Part shown: positions 34,199 through 44,287 of the stretch, piece after piece
How positions within the stretch are numbered: position 1 is the first letter of the stretch
Layout of the letters: the number at the start of each line of letters is the position of its first letter
Assembly (NCBI RefSeq): GCF_040081925.1
Contig: NZ_JBEBMF010000001.1
Span: forward strand, 1,700,067-1,764,066
Reading direction: 5' to 3'
DNA length: 64,000 nucleotides
From: Mesorhizobium_K quangtriensis
Lineage (GTDB): Bacteria; Pseudomonadota; Alphaproteobacteria; Rhizobiales; Rhizobiaceae
The notes under the pieces: model-generated
Told to the model about the DNA's origin: nothing
The model's database searches: none
The model's input: the letters and a program-made list of their open reading frames with translations, nothing else
Program-made: the position numbers and the translations under genes

Positions 34199-34720
34199 AT
34201 GGCCGTCAACAGGAAGCAGCAGGAACGCGCACTCGACAAGGGCGAGATGGAGATGGTCGCAAAGTCCCGTCATCCGGAACTTCAGCAACTAGACGACAAG
34301 GAACTGGCCTCGCTGCTGAAGCTCTTGCGCGAACGTCGCGACAGGGCGCAGACCGAAACGAAACGCCGCAAGCGCGAAATGCGCGGCAAGGTCGATCCGA
34401 AGGGTGCTGCCGCATCGAAATCCGCCGAAGGCAACAAGACGAAACTCGAGGTGCTGAGCACCGCCGTGCGCAGGCTCAATGCAGAGCGTACACGCCGCGA
34501 GCGCATGGCCTCGCAGGTGGAACTGTCGCGCGCGGCGTTGAAGCTGAAGCAGAAGGCCGAAAGCGGGCACGAGGCTCCGGCCAACACCCGCCATGCGCAT
34601 CAGGGCATGCGAAAGATCGCATCCCAGCGCCGCGAAAATCTCGTCCGGCCGATGGAGCTTGGCCGCCTGCGCAAGGCCGGAGCCGTCGCGCAGGCGAAGA
34701 GGGATAATGCGAACGGCTAG
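34199..34720 (+). CDS. Conserved Lys/Arg-rich hypothetical protein
   Basis: The ATG at 34199 has AAAGGA six bases before it; the longer frame from 34112 is probably not used. The 173-residue product is strongly basic and helical, with likely coiled coil in two stretches (about 30-55 and 80-115) and a C-terminal A-N-T-R-H-A-H-Q-G-M-R region. It has no signal or TM segment. I do not recognise a characterised family; nucleic-acid or ribosome binding is possible from its charge. Its end overlaps the convergent puuB stop by four bases. Confidence 0.65.
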   Translation: MAVNRKQQERALDKGEMEMVAKSRHPELQQLDDKELASLLKLLRERRDRAQTETKRRKREMRGKVDPKGAAASKSAEGNKTKLEVLSTAVRRLNAERTRRERMASQVELSRAALKLKQKAESGHEAPANTRHAHQGMRKIASQRRENLVRPMELGRLRKAGAVAQAKRDNANG

Positions 34721-36003
34721 AACCGGTCGCGCAGCGCGTACCAGTTGAGGGCGAGGAACAGCAGCGGTGCGCGGAAGGTGCGGCCGCCGGGGAAGGGCGG
34801 TATCTTCAGCTCCTCGAAGAGCTTGAGGCGGTCGCGGTTGCCCGCGACTGACTCGGCATAAAGCTTACCCATAAAGTTGGAGAGCATGACGCCATGGCCG
34901 GAATAGCCGCCGGCGGAAATGACACCCGGCATCACCTCTTTCACGAAGGGCTTGCGCGGCATGGTGATGCCGACATAACCGCCCCATGCGTGAGTGATCT
35001 CGACGTCCTTCAGTTGCGGATAGATTTCGACGATCTGCTTGCGGATATGGATGTGGATATCCTGTGGATCGCCGGGCGCGTAGATCTCGCGGCCGCCGAA
35101 CAGAAGTTCGCCGGTTTTCGCGCGCCGGAAGTAGCGCACGACGAAGCGTGAGTCCGACACGGATTCGCCGGCCGGCAGCACCGGGCTGTCGTCGCCCAGC
35201 GGTACGGTCGCGCCGATGAAGGAACCGATCGGCATGACATGCGAGGCCGTCTGTGGCTCAATGTCGCCGCCATAGGAGTTCACCGCGATCAGGCATTTCT
35301 TTGCCGTGATCGTGCCGGTCGGCGTGGTCACCACGACCTTGCCGCCATTGGTGTTGATGCTGGTCGCTTTCGTGTTCTCGTGCAGCTTCGCCCCGCTTTC
35401 GGCAGCCACGCGCGCGGTCCCAATCACCAGCTTCAGCGGATGGATATGGCCGGTGCCTGTATCACGCACGCCGCCGCAATAATGGTCCGAGCCCATGCGC
35501 TCATGCGTCTCGGAGGCGTCCATGTAGGCAATATGCGGATAGTTGAACCGCGTGTTCATCGCCTCAGCGTGCTCGAGATATTCGGGCAGCAGGCGTTCCT
35601 TGTGGCAGACGTTGAGGTGGCCGGGACGGAAGTCGATCTCTATTCCGTTGGTTTCGGCGAATTCGAGCAGATGCGCCTTGGCCTCTTCGGCCACGTCGAA
35701 CAGCGCCTTGGCGCGCGTGAAGCCCAGTTCCTTCTCGATCTCTTCGGCACCGGCGCGCTGGCCCGTGCCGAGCTGTCCGCCATTGCGGCCCGATGCGCCG
35801 TCGCCGATGCGGTTGCCCTCGACCAGCACCACATTCGTACCGGATTTCGCCAGATGCGTCGCGGCCGAAAGCCCGGTGAAGCCGCCACCGACGATGACCA
35901 CATCAGTCGTCACGTCGCCGTCGAGCGGCGCATAGTCGGGTCGAGGCCCGGCGGTATGTTCGTACCAGGAGTAGCCGGGCGAGATAGGGGACTGGTATTT
36001 CAT
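34717..36003 (-). CDS. puuB: FAD-dependent amine oxidoreductase, gamma-glutamylputrescine oxidase-like
   Basis: This 428-residue DAO-family flavoprotein has the FAD-binding V-V-I-V-G-G-G-F-T-G-L-S-A-A near residue 35 and the R-N-G-G-Q-L-G-T-G motif. A C-terminal G-G-Y-S-G-H-G-V region is typical of PuuB, which oxidises gamma-glutamylputrescine to the aldehyde and H2O2. The ATG at 36003 overlaps nothing; a GTG two codons earlier overlaps the puuA stop. It forms a two-gene operon with the glutamine-synthetase-like gene, which supports the putrescine pathway. Other amine substrates are possible. Confidence 0.85.
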   Translation of the reverse strand: MKYQSPISPGYSWYEHTAGPRPDYAPLDGDVTTDVVIVGGGFTGLSAATHLAKSGTNVVLVEGNRIGDGASGRNGGQLGTGQRAGAEEIEKELGFTRAKALFDVAEEAKAHLLEFAETNGIEIDFRPGHLNVCHKERLLPEYLEHAEAMNTRFNYPHIAYMDASETHERMGSDHYCGGVRDTGTGHIHPLKLVIGTARVAAESGAKLHENTKATSINTNGGKVVVTTPTGTITAKKCLIAVNSYGGDIEPQTASHVMPIGSFIGATVPLGDDSPVLPAGESVSDSRFVVRYFRRAKTGELLFGGREIYAPGDPQDIHIHIRKQIVEIYPQLKDVEITHAWGGYVGITMPRKPFVKEVMPGVISAGGYSGHGVMLSNFMGKLYAESVAGNRDRLKLFEELKIPPFPGGRTFRAPLLFLALNWYALRDRF

Positions 36004-36005
36004 GG

Positions 36006-37439
36006 TCACACGTTCAAAAGCAGATATTCACGTTCCCACGGCGAGATCACTTCCATGAAGGTCTCGAATTCCGCACGCTTGATTGCGGCATAGGTGGAGA
36101 CGAAGGAAGCGCCAAGCACTTCGCGCAGGTCGTCGTCGGCCTCGAACAGGTCGACGGCTTCCAGCAAACCACGCGGCAGGTCGATTTCATCCTCATTGGC
36201 AGTGGTGAGGATCGGCGCGTCCGGCTTGATTTTCTTGTTGAGGCCGATCAGCCCGCAGGCGAGCGAGGCGGCAAGCGCCAGATACGGGTTGGCGTCGGAG
36301 GACGGGATGCGGTTTTCAACGCGCCGCGCCGCCGGGTCGGAGCGCGGGACACGGAACGCCGTGGTGCGGTTGTCGTAGCCCCATTTGTTGTTGACCGGGG
36401 CAGACGCCGCCTGCGTCAGTCGTCGGTAGGAATTCACATAGGGCGCGAACATCACCAGCGCATTCGGCACATGCTTCTGCATGCCGCCGATGAAATGCAG
36501 AAACTCGGCGGACTCGCTGCCGTCCTCGTTGGTGAAGAGGTTTCGGCCCGTCTTCGTATGGATGAGCGACTGGTGGATGTGCATCGCCGAGCCCGGCTGC
36601 CCCTGCATCGGCTTGGCCATGAAGGTGGCATAGGTCTCGTGCTTCAGCGCCGCCTCGCGGATGGTGCGCTTGAACAGGAATACCTGGTCGGCGAGTTCCA
36701 CCGGATGGCCGTGGCGCAGGTTGATCTCGAGCTGGCCGGCGCCCTCCTCGTGGATCAGCGTGTCGATCTCCAGCCCCTGCGCCTCGGAGAAATGGTAGAT
36801 GTCGTCGATCAACTCGTCGAACTCGTTGACGCCCGCGATCGAATAGCCCGCGCCGCCGCCGATGGGACGGCCCGAGCGGCCGACGGGCGGCGTCAGCGGA
36901 TAGTCGGGATCGGGGTTCTTGCGCACCAGATAGAACTCGATCTCGGGCGCGACGACCGGCTTCAGACCCTTGTCGGCATAGGCGGCCAGAACCTTCTTCA
37001 GCAGGTTGCGCGGGGTGAACTCCACGGCGCGCCCGTCCTGATGAACGAGGTCGCAGATGACCTGCGCGGTCGGGTCGGATTCCCACGGCACTTCGGACAA
37101 TGTGCCGAGGTCCGGCATGAGTTTCAGGTCGCCGTCGTCCTCGGGATAGGAGAAGCCGTTGCCGTCCTCGGGATAACCGCCCGAGATCGTCGTCATGAAG
37201 ACGGCGGACGGCAGCGCCAGCGAGGTGTTGGAAGTGAATTTCTTCGACGGCATCATCTTGCCGCGCGCGATGCCGGCCTGGTCGGGCGTGATGCACTCGA
37301 TGTCCTCGATGCCGCGCCATTCGAGCCAGGCGCCGGCTTCCTTCCAGTTCTTCACGCCGCGATGGTTCTTCACAAACGCAGGCGCACGCGCGCGGCCCCC
37401 GCGGTTCGACGGACGGGCTTCCTTCTTGTCAGACGGCAT
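36006..37439 (-). CDS. puuA: Glutamine-synthetase-family enzyme, gamma-glutamylputrescine synthetase-like
   Basis: This 477-residue member of the glutamine synthetase superfamily has the core strands V-A-P-E-I-E-F-Y-L and the catalytic E-E-G-A-G-Q-L-E-I-N. It also shows F-M-A-K-P, a G-S-A-M-H-I-H-Q-S-L segment and the closing R-V-E-N-R-I-P-S-S-D-A-N-P-Y-L-A. Canonical GlnA has different flanking sequence and a conserved adenylylation loop that I do not see here. Next to puuB it most likely ligates glutamate to putrescine. An importer for putrescine is encoded 7 kb away (potFGHI). Confidence 0.86.
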   Translation of the reverse strand: MPSDKKEARPSNRGGRARAPAFVKNHRGVKNWKEAGAWLEWRGIEDIECITPDQAGIARGKMMPSKKFTSNTSLALPSAVFMTTISGGYPEDGNGFSYPEDDGDLKLMPDLGTLSEVPWESDPTAQVICDLVHQDGRAVEFTPRNLLKKVLAAYADKGLKPVVAPEIEFYLVRKNPDPDYPLTPPVGRSGRPIGGGAGYSIAGVNEFDELIDDIYHFSEAQGLEIDTLIHEEGAGQLEINLRHGHPVELADQVFLFKRTIREAALKHETYATFMAKPMQGQPGSAMHIHQSLIHTKTGRNLFTNEDGSESAEFLHFIGGMQKHVPNALVMFAPYVNSYRRLTQAASAPVNNKWGYDNRTTAFRVPRSDPAARRVENRIPSSDANPYLALAASLACGLIGLNKKIKPDAPILTTANEDEIDLPRGLLEAVDLFEADDDLREVLGASFVSTYAAIKRAEFETFMEVISPWEREYLLLNV

Positions 37440-37515
37440 CAATCACCGATTGGATGTTGCAGATTTCCGACTATAGCCGGGCCGCGTCGTGAAAGGGAAG
37501 GGGGCGGGCGCGCAC

Positions 37516-37896
37516 CTATATCCAGCGCCGGTTTGGCGTCACCGCTGCGATTGCGACTGTGTCGTCGTTTCCTTGGTCGATCTTTATGATGTGCCGAGGC
37601 TGAAAGGGCAGTTCTATTCCTCGCCAAAAGAAGTCATTTTCCTCAATGCAGGTCGGCTCGTTATCCAATATGCCCAGATAACCGCCATCAATTCTCTCGC
37701 GCACGATCACCCACATGCGCTCCACCTCGGTATCGTCCTCCACCTGAATCGCGAAGATAAGCTTGGCCAAGTCGCCGGGCTGAAGTTTCTCGCGTTCTGA
37801 TAGGCTCGGTATCCAGAAACTCAGTGGCGCGGCTCGGTGGTATTCCTCACCGTCTTCCAGATGCCAGCCGTCTGTCTCCATACTGGGCTGGCGCAT
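37516..37896 (-). CDS. Small DUF2314-like protein (immunity-type fold)
   Basis: The 126-residue product begins at the ATG at 37896, three bases after the receiver stop on the same strand, though its ribosome site is weak. The core reads G-D-L-A-K-L-I-F-A-I, R-M-W-V-I-V and P-x-C-I-E-E-N-D-x-F-W-R-G-I-E-L-P-F, a pattern I associate with DUF2314 and related Imm33-like domains. The function is unknown; in other bacteria such proteins sometimes serve as immunity factors, but no toxin gene is visible here. Confidence 0.5.
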   Translation of the reverse strand: MRQPSMETDGWHLEDGEEYHRAAPLSFWIPSLSEREKLQPGDLAKLIFAIQVEDDTEVERMWVIVRERIDGGYLGILDNEPTCIEENDFFWRGIELPFQPRHIIKIDQGNDDTVAIAAVTPNRRWI

Positions 37897-37898
37897 GG

Positions 37899-38357
37899 CT
37901 AAGTGCCGGCACCCTTGACCAGTCGATCGACTACCGGCTGCAACTGCTCGGTGGTGAAAGGCTTGGTCACCACCGCATCGGTCACGCTGTCGAGCGACGG
38001 TCCGACAGGCGTTGCCGTTCGGTTCGACAGCAGGATCACCGCTGGATACCTGCCGCCCGAAACCCGACGAAGCGCGATGACGCCCGCGACGACGCTGCCG
38101 CAATCCCTGTTTTCGGCGCCTCCATCGAGGATGACGAGGCCGGGAAAAGTCAGTGGCAGAACGCGGACGGCGCTGGCAGGCGGTTCGCAGACGGGTTTCA
38201 GCCCGCTGCGCTCGACGATCTTCGCCACCACGATGCGATTGATCTGCGAATTGCCGACGATCAGAACCCGCGAGAGGTCCGGCGTCAGCCCATGGGCGGC
38301 TTCACGGTCGGAAAGGACTTTCGCCTCGTCGAAAACCGGTTCATGCCGCGATGCCAT
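37899..38357 (-). CDS. Single-domain receiver with degenerate acidic pocket
   Basis: I choose the ATG at 38357, giving 152 residues; the longer frame to 38525 has no family-like sequence. The receiver core reads R-V-L-I-V-G-N-S-Q-I-N, where the usual Asp-Asp pair is replaced by Gly35-Asn36. The putative phospho-acceptor L-V-I-L-D (D78) and the late T-K-P-F (K132) remain. Without the acidic pocket, normal Mg-dependent phosphorylation is doubtful, so it may act as a phosphorylation-independent receiver. No output domain is present. A cognate kinase is not adjacent. Confidence 0.7.
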   Translation of the reverse strand: MASRHEPVFDEAKVLSDREAAHGLTPDLSRVLIVGNSQINRIVVAKIVERSGLKPVCEPPASAVRVLPLTFPGLVILDGGAENRDCGSVVAGVIALRRVSGGRYPAVILLSNRTATPVGPSLDSVTDAVVTKPFTTEQLQPVVDRLVKGAGT

Positions 38358-38479
38358 CGTGCCTGCTACACCCTGAACGCCCACGGAAGCCGCGCCGGCA
38401 GCGTCCACAGACCTAGAGTAGTTCCGCAACCAGCCGAACGCCAGCGGCAATACTGTTGCCGCTGGGGCATCGCGCCGAT

Positions 38480-38716
38480 TCAGCCCTGCTGCGTCACGAC
38501 CACCGGGATCAGCAGGTCGCCCCAATTGCCGTTGCCGCTGTGGTGGCGGGCCGAGCGCACCAGTTCGACCGACACGCCGGCATCCACGGCCTGCATGACC
38601 GCCTGGTTCAGCCGGTGCAGGTCGTTGGCGAGGATGCGGATCGCCGCCTGCTGGTCGGTGTTCATCGCCGAGGCCTGTTCCTCGGCGCGCTGCTTCACTT
38701 GGGGCCTGACGTTCAT
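38480..38716 (-). CDS. Small conserved hypothetical protein downstream of aceA
   Basis: This 78-residue protein has a very good ribosome site (GGAGAAGG three bases before the ATG). It is helical, with an Ala/Gln/Glu-rich N-terminus (Q-R-A-E-E-Q-A-S-A), then I-R-I-L-A-N-D-L-H-R-L and a Gly/Asn turn before I-P-V-V-V. It starts 24 bases after the isocitrate lyase stop, so it is probably the second gene of the aceA operon. I do not recognise a characterised family. Confidence 0.68.
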   Translation of the reverse strand: MNVRPQVKQRAEEQASAMNTDQQAAIRILANDLHRLNQAVMQAVDAGVSVELVRSARHHSGNGNWGDLLIPVVVTQQG

Positions 38717-38740
38717 GGTCCTTCTCCCTGTTGTACCCGG

Positions 38741-40030
<1,290 letters not shown>

Positions 40031-40098
40031 TTCCGGCTCCTGATCTGCAAGTCGCAAGCTTCGAGGAGCTGTCGTGCGCCTCGTTCGATGTGACTTCA

Positions 40099-40210
40099 TT
40101 TACAAATTGGGAGATGAAACGCCAGTTATGCCTTGTAGAATGCCTGAAAATAAGGGAAAATGAGTACAGGATTTGACAGACGCCATCTGTAAAAGTGTAA
40201 ACATTGTAAA
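40099..40210. promoter_or_regulatory. Repeated TGTAAA sites in the aceA-scfR intergenic region
   Basis: Three direct TGTAAA copies begin at 40188, 40196 and 40205 (8-9 bases apart), and an inverted copy (TTTACA) starts at 40099. Together they flank the 197-base divergent promoter region. RamB/ScfR-type regulators bind repeated short A/T-rich sites near aceA in other bacteria, so this is a candidate operator. I cannot prove the match to a known consensus. Confidence 0.55.
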
Positions 40211-40227
40211 ATATCCGCAGGCATTCC

Positions 40228-41664
40228 ATGGCTGACCAGAAAATCTTCGCCGGACCGCGCATCCGCCGCCTGCGCATGGAGCGATCGCTGACCCAGACCG
40301 CGATGGCGGATGGGCTCGGCATTTCGCCCTCCTATCTCAACCTCATCGAACGCAACCAGCGTCCGCTTACCGTCCAGTTGATCCTCAAGCTCGCCTCGGT
40401 CTATCGCGTCGACCCGCACGAATTGCAGGGCGAGACGCGCAGTTCCGTCGCAGCGCTGAAGGAGGTGTTTGCCGATCCGCTGCTTGCGCGGGAACTACCG
40501 GGCGAACTGCCCGGCGACCAGGAACTGATCGACCTCGTCGAAACCGCGCCGAACGCCGCCGCCGCCATGCAGAAACTGTTTCGTGCCTATCGCGAACAGG
40601 CGGAGCGCTTGTCCGACCTCAACGCGCTTCTGGCGGGCGAGGGCAGGGCGACATCGCTTTCGGCCGCACGCCTGCCCGTGGACGAGGTACGCGACCTGTT
40701 CGAGCGCCGCCCCTGGCATTTTTCGTCGCTGGAAGATGCGGCCGAAACCCTGCGCGCCGAACTCGCGCCGGAGGCCGGCCATGGCGACGATCTCTTGGCC
40801 GCCTTGAAGACATGGCTGCGTAAGGAGTACGGCATTTCGGTCCGTCTGCTTCCCGCCGCCACGATGCCGAACTGGCGTCGCCGCTACGACCGGCATTCAC
40901 AGCGTCTGTTTCTCTCCGAGCGGCTGTCGCGCGCCGACCAGTTGCGCGAGGTCGCGATGGAAGCCGGCCTCATCCGCATGCGCGATGTGCTGGCCGGCGA
41001 GGTCGACGCGTTGAAGCTGTCCTCTGACGAGGCGCGACGGCTTGCCCGCTTCGAGCTAGCGCGCTACGCCGCGCTGGCGCTGATGCTGCCCTACGCCGCC
41101 TTCCACCAAATGGCGACCCGCGCGCGCTACGATATCGCGGTGATCGCGGCGCGCTTCGGCGTCTCCTTCGAGCAGGCGGCGACGCGGTTGGTGAGCCTGC
41201 AACGTTCGGGCGCGGCGGGCGTGCCCTTTTTCCTGATGGAGACAGACAACGCTGGAAATCGCCTGCGCCGCATCGGTTCGGCTGGCTTTCCCCATGCGGC
41301 TTTCGGCGGCGGCTGCCCGAAGCTCGCGGTTCACGACGCTTTCGCCGAGCCGGGCCGTACGCTTGCCGAGGCCGTCGAGATGCCGGACGGGACCGCCTTC
41401 CTGACGATCGCCCGCACCGTCGACGGTCCGCAGGGCGGTTTCGACGAACGCCCGCGCCGGACCGCGCTGTTGCTCGGCTGCGACCTGTCGTTCCGGGAGC
41501 AGCTCGTCTATGGCGCGGCGCTTGCCGGCGCGCCGACGCCGATCGGTCCTGCCTGCCGGCTGTGCGAGCGGGCAGGCTGCCTCGCCCGCGCCGAGCCGCC
41601 GATCGCGCGCCCCCTCGGCCTCGATGAGATGGTGACGGGCCTGAGCGCCTTCGATTTTCAGTAG
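40228..41664 (+). CDS. ScfR/RamB-like XRE regulator (short-chain fatty acyl regulator)
   Basis: The 478-residue protein has an N-terminal XRE HTH (about 8-62, with R-R-L-R-M-E-R-S-L-T-Q-T and S-P-S-Y-L-N-L-I-E). A long middle region follows, then a Cys-bearing end (C-R-L-C-E-R-A-G-C-L) and the P-I-A-R-P-L tail typical of ScfR/RamB proteins. The family controls acetate, propionate and glyoxylate genes and may sense acyl-CoA. Its divergence from aceA strongly suggests direct control of the glyoxylate shunt. The start is the only sensible ATG; it lies 17 bases after the last TGTAAA site. Confidence 0.9.
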   Translation: MADQKIFAGPRIRRLRMERSLTQTAMADGLGISPSYLNLIERNQRPLTVQLILKLASVYRVDPHELQGETRSSVAALKEVFADPLLARELPGELPGDQELIDLVETAPNAAAAMQKLFRAYREQAERLSDLNALLAGEGRATSLSAARLPVDEVRDLFERRPWHFSSLEDAAETLRAELAPEAGHGDDLLAALKTWLRKEYGISVRLLPAATMPNWRRRYDRHSQRLFLSERLSRADQLREVAMEAGLIRMRDVLAGEVDALKLSSDEARRLARFELARYAALALMLPYAAFHQMATRARYDIAVIAARFGVSFEQAATRLVSLQRSGAAGVPFFLMETDNAGNRLRRIGSAGFPHAAFGGGCPKLAVHDAFAEPGRTLAEAVEMPDGTAFLTIARTVDGPQGGFDERPRRTALLLGCDLSFREQLVYGAALAGAPTPIGPACRLCERAGCLARAEPPIARPLGLDEMVTGLSAFDFQ

Positions 41665-41727
41665 CACTTCCGTCTTGCGGTTCTGTCTCGCAGTTGCGAA
41701 GGTGGCCGCATTGGCGGCGGGAAAGCG

Positions 41728-42213
41728 ATGCGCTCTGTTCTTGAACGTCTGGACGACAGTAGAAAGGTCGAGTTTACGGCCGGCTCCGTCCTGCTGTCAG
41801 AAGGCGAGCGGTCGGGAAAGCTCTACGTGCTGGCCGAGGGTACGGTCGAGGTGGCGCGCGGCGACACACCCGTGGCGGTTGTCAACGAGGCCGGTTCGGT
41901 CTTTGGCGAAATGTCCGTTCTGCTGGACGTCCCGCACACCGCGACAGTGAAGGCGTTGTCTGCCGCGAAGGTCTATGTCTTCGACGACGCGGCGGCGTTC
42001 ATGAAGTCTGATCCCGAGATCGCGCTCGTCGTCGCGCGATTGCTCGCCCAAAGGCTGAATACGGCGACCACCTATCTGGTCGATCTGAAGCGCCAGTATG
42101 CGGGCCAGAAGAACCACCTTGGCATGGTGAGCGAGGTGCTTGCCAGCCTGCTCAACCAGCCGGAAACGGACTTCAGGCCGGGCTCCGACCGGCAACCTGA
42201 TCCATCGATCTGA
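41728..42213 (+). CDS. Crp-like cyclic-nucleotide-binding domain protein without HTH
   Basis: The 161-residue product has a cNMP-binding beta-roll at about residues 15-115, with G-K-L-Y-V-L-A-E-G-T-V and F-G-E-M-S-V-L-L. The phosphate-binding cassette has P-H-T-A-T where cAMP-binding proteins have an Arg, so cAMP binding as in Crp is doubtful. No HTH follows; the C-terminal part is a helix plus a polar tail. Its last 41 bases overlap the convergent metallophosphoesterase gene. Function is unknown. Confidence 0.78.
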   Translation: MRSVLERLDDSRKVEFTAGSVLLSEGERSGKLYVLAEGTVEVARGDTPVAVVNEAGSVFGEMSVLLDVPHTATVKALSAAKVYVFDDAAAFMKSDPEIALVVARLLAQRLNTATTYLVDLKRQYAGQKNHLGMVSEVLASLLNQPETDFRPGSDRQPDPSI

Positions 42214-42997
42214 CGACGAAGCCCTCGACCCAGCCTGGCAGGGCGGTAAGCTGTGGCACAGGCCGTTGGAGCGGCTGGTCGAGCCGCACCGACTGCACAC
42301 CGGCGGCCGAGAACCAGACTGCCTCTTGCTCCTCCGTGTCGATGACGATGTGAGACGGTGGTGCGCCGTACTGCCGTCCCGCGTTGAACACCCAGGTCCT
42401 GCCGATCCTGTCGACCCATGACCCTTCGCTGACGAAGGGCGACTGATGCACATGGCCTGAGAAGACGATGTCGGGCTGGAATGTCCCGATCCAGTCGGCC
42501 AGCGGCTCGTCGCCGAAATAGCGGTGCCCGTCCCAACTCGTCGGCGACTTGTCGGGCGGTGCGTGGTGGATCCAGAACCACGGCCCGCCATCACGAAGCG
42601 CTGCGGCATCGGATAGCTGCGCCGCTATCCGGTCGCGCGTCAGCGGCCCGTCCCACCACGGGCAGGCGGTGAACAGGGTGCCTTGGCAGCGGATCGACTG
42701 CCCGTCCGCCAGCACGCCGAAATGCCCCAGTTCGCCGATCCATTTCGCCACTTTCTCGCCAGCCCCGTCACGCGCGTCGAGATCGTGATTGCCGGAGCAG
42801 GTGACCAGATGCGTCCTGGCGGCAATGAGCTCGATATATTTGCGCACGACCACTGTCTGCGCGCGCCAGTCCACCACGGAAGCGAGGTCGAGATGGTCGC
42901 CGGCCATGATGACGACGTCGAACTCGCCGGCCACGTTGACCACCCAGTCATATTGCGGCAGCGCGTAGTGAAGGTCGGCCACCACCAGATATCGCAT
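42173..42997 (-). CDS. Metallophosphoesterase (calcineurin-like)
   Basis: This 274-residue protein carries the calcineurin-like set: D-L-H near the start, G-D-H (about 34), G-N-H-D (about 68), H-H-A-P (about 142) and G-H-V-H (about 181). The order and spacing fit metal-dependent phosphoesterases of the cytoplasm. No signal peptide is seen. The substrate is unknown. Its end overlaps the cNMP-domain gene by 41 bases on the opposite strand. The gap to the next gene (42998-43208) holds no further gene. Confidence 0.9.
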   Translation of the reverse strand: MRYLVVADLHYALPQYDWVVNVAGEFDVVIMAGDHLDLASVVDWRAQTVVVRKYIELIAARTHLVTCSGNHDLDARDGAGEKVAKWIGELGHFGVLADGQSIRCQGTLFTACPWWDGPLTRDRIAAQLSDAAALRDGGPWFWIHHAPPDKSPTSWDGHRYFGDEPLADWIGTFQPDIVFSGHVHQSPFVSEGSWVDRIGRTWVFNAGRQYGAPPSHIVIDTEEQEAVWFSAAGVQSVRLDQPLQRPVPQLTALPGWVEGFVVRSMDQVAGRSPA

Positions 42998-43208
42998 CCA
43001 CGCCCCCCGCTTGGAACGCCGGCAACAGAGTCGGCTGGGCGACCATACGTGGCAGCATCAGCATCGGCAAACCGCTTACGCCGTGGATTTGTCCCAACCG
43101 CAAGCCTATGCTGGATCATGCCGCCCTGCAGGCTTTGCCTTACGCCGGATCGGCAGCGCATGTCGCCTTCAGTGCAGTGCTCCCGATGAAATTCAACCAC
43201 CTTTGGCC

Positions 43209-44159
43209 ATGACCGACGCAGCCACCCAAACCGAAGGCAAGCCGCATGTTTCGCGGCGCGAGGAGCAACTTGGCTTCCTGCTCGTCTTCCTGTCTGCCCT
43301 GTTCTGGAGCTTCGGCGGGACTATCGCGCGTTTCATAGAAACGCCCGACACCTGGGCTGTTGTCTTCTGGCGTTCGGTCTGGGCTACAATTTTCCTGATC
43401 GGCTTCATGCTGTTGCGGGACGGCGTGCGCGGCACGTTAAGGCTCTTTCGCGACATGGGCGTTCCGGGCATCGCCGTCGGCATCTGTTTCGCCACCGCCT
43501 CGTCCTCTTTCGTCATTGCGATCGCGCACACCACGGTCGCAAACGTCGTCCTCATGCAGGCCGGCGTCCCGCTGATCGCCGCGCTGATGGCCTTCATCTT
43601 CTTTCGCGAAAGGGTGTCGCCAGCCACCTGGGTCGCGATCGGCGCGGTCATATGCGGCGTAGCCATCATGGTCTCGGAATCTTTCGACGGCACGGTTTCG
43701 CCCGTCGGCGACAGCCTCGCCTTGCTGATTGCCTTCGCCTTCTCCACCGCGACGGTCATCACGCGGCGCTACTCGCATGTGCGCATGACGCCGGCGACCT
43801 GCCTGGGCACGATCATCGCGGCTGCGTTTGCCGCGAGCCAGGCCGGGAGCCTAGCAGTGTCCGGCCATGACATGGCGTGGCTGTTCGCATTTGGCGCGCT
43901 TAATCTCGGGCTCGGCCTGGCCTGTTTTGCGACCGGCGCGCGGCTGATCCCGGCGGCATTCGCCGCGCTGCTCGGTACCTTCGAGACGCTGCTCAGCCCG
44001 GTCTGGGTATGGCTGGTGCACGGCGAGGTTCCGTCGGCTCGGACACTGGTCGGCGGCGCGGTCATCTTCGCAGCCCTGTTGGTCCACATAGGACTTCAAT
44101 TCCGCCGGATGTCAGCGCCCGCCCGGCCCGGCGTCACGGGTATCCCCGCACCCAATTGA
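43209..44159 (+). CDS. DMT-superfamily (EamA) transporter
   Basis: The ATG at 43209 starts M-T-D-A-A-T-Q and is preferred to the longer frame from 43011, which has no membrane-like sequence. The 316-residue product has ten hydrophobic helices in two EamA repeats with a short basic N-terminus (S-R-R-E-E). The second repeat begins near residue 165. The substrate is unknown. It lies 128 bases upstream of the putrescine operon on the same strand but is probably a separate unit. Confidence 0.88.
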   Translation: MTDAATQTEGKPHVSRREEQLGFLLVFLSALFWSFGGTIARFIETPDTWAVVFWRSVWATIFLIGFMLLRDGVRGTLRLFRDMGVPGIAVGICFATASSSFVIAIAHTTVANVVLMQAGVPLIAALMAFIFFRERVSPATWVAIGAVICGVAIMVSESFDGTVSPVGDSLALLIAFAFSTATVITRRYSHVRMTPATCLGTIIAAAFAASQAGSLAVSGHDMAWLFAFGALNLGLGLACFATGARLIPAAFAALLGTFETLLSPVWVWLVHGEVPSARTLVGGAVIFAALLVHIGLQFRRMSAPARPGVTGIPAPN

Positions 44160-44287
44160 CGCGACGTTCGGTCCCGCCGGCGATTCAAACCTTGTCGCCG
44201 TCTAAAAACCTAAATAGGCTCACCCCTATGCCAGTATCGGCGCGGATCAGGAGGACGTTGCCGGTGACCAACAACAAGGGGAATGGG

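Noticed and set aside
36006..37439. Standard glutamine synthetase (glnA)
   Set aside because: Flanking motifs differ from GlnA and the gene is in an operon with a PuuB-like oxidase, so the gamma-glutamylpolyamine synthetase reading is better.
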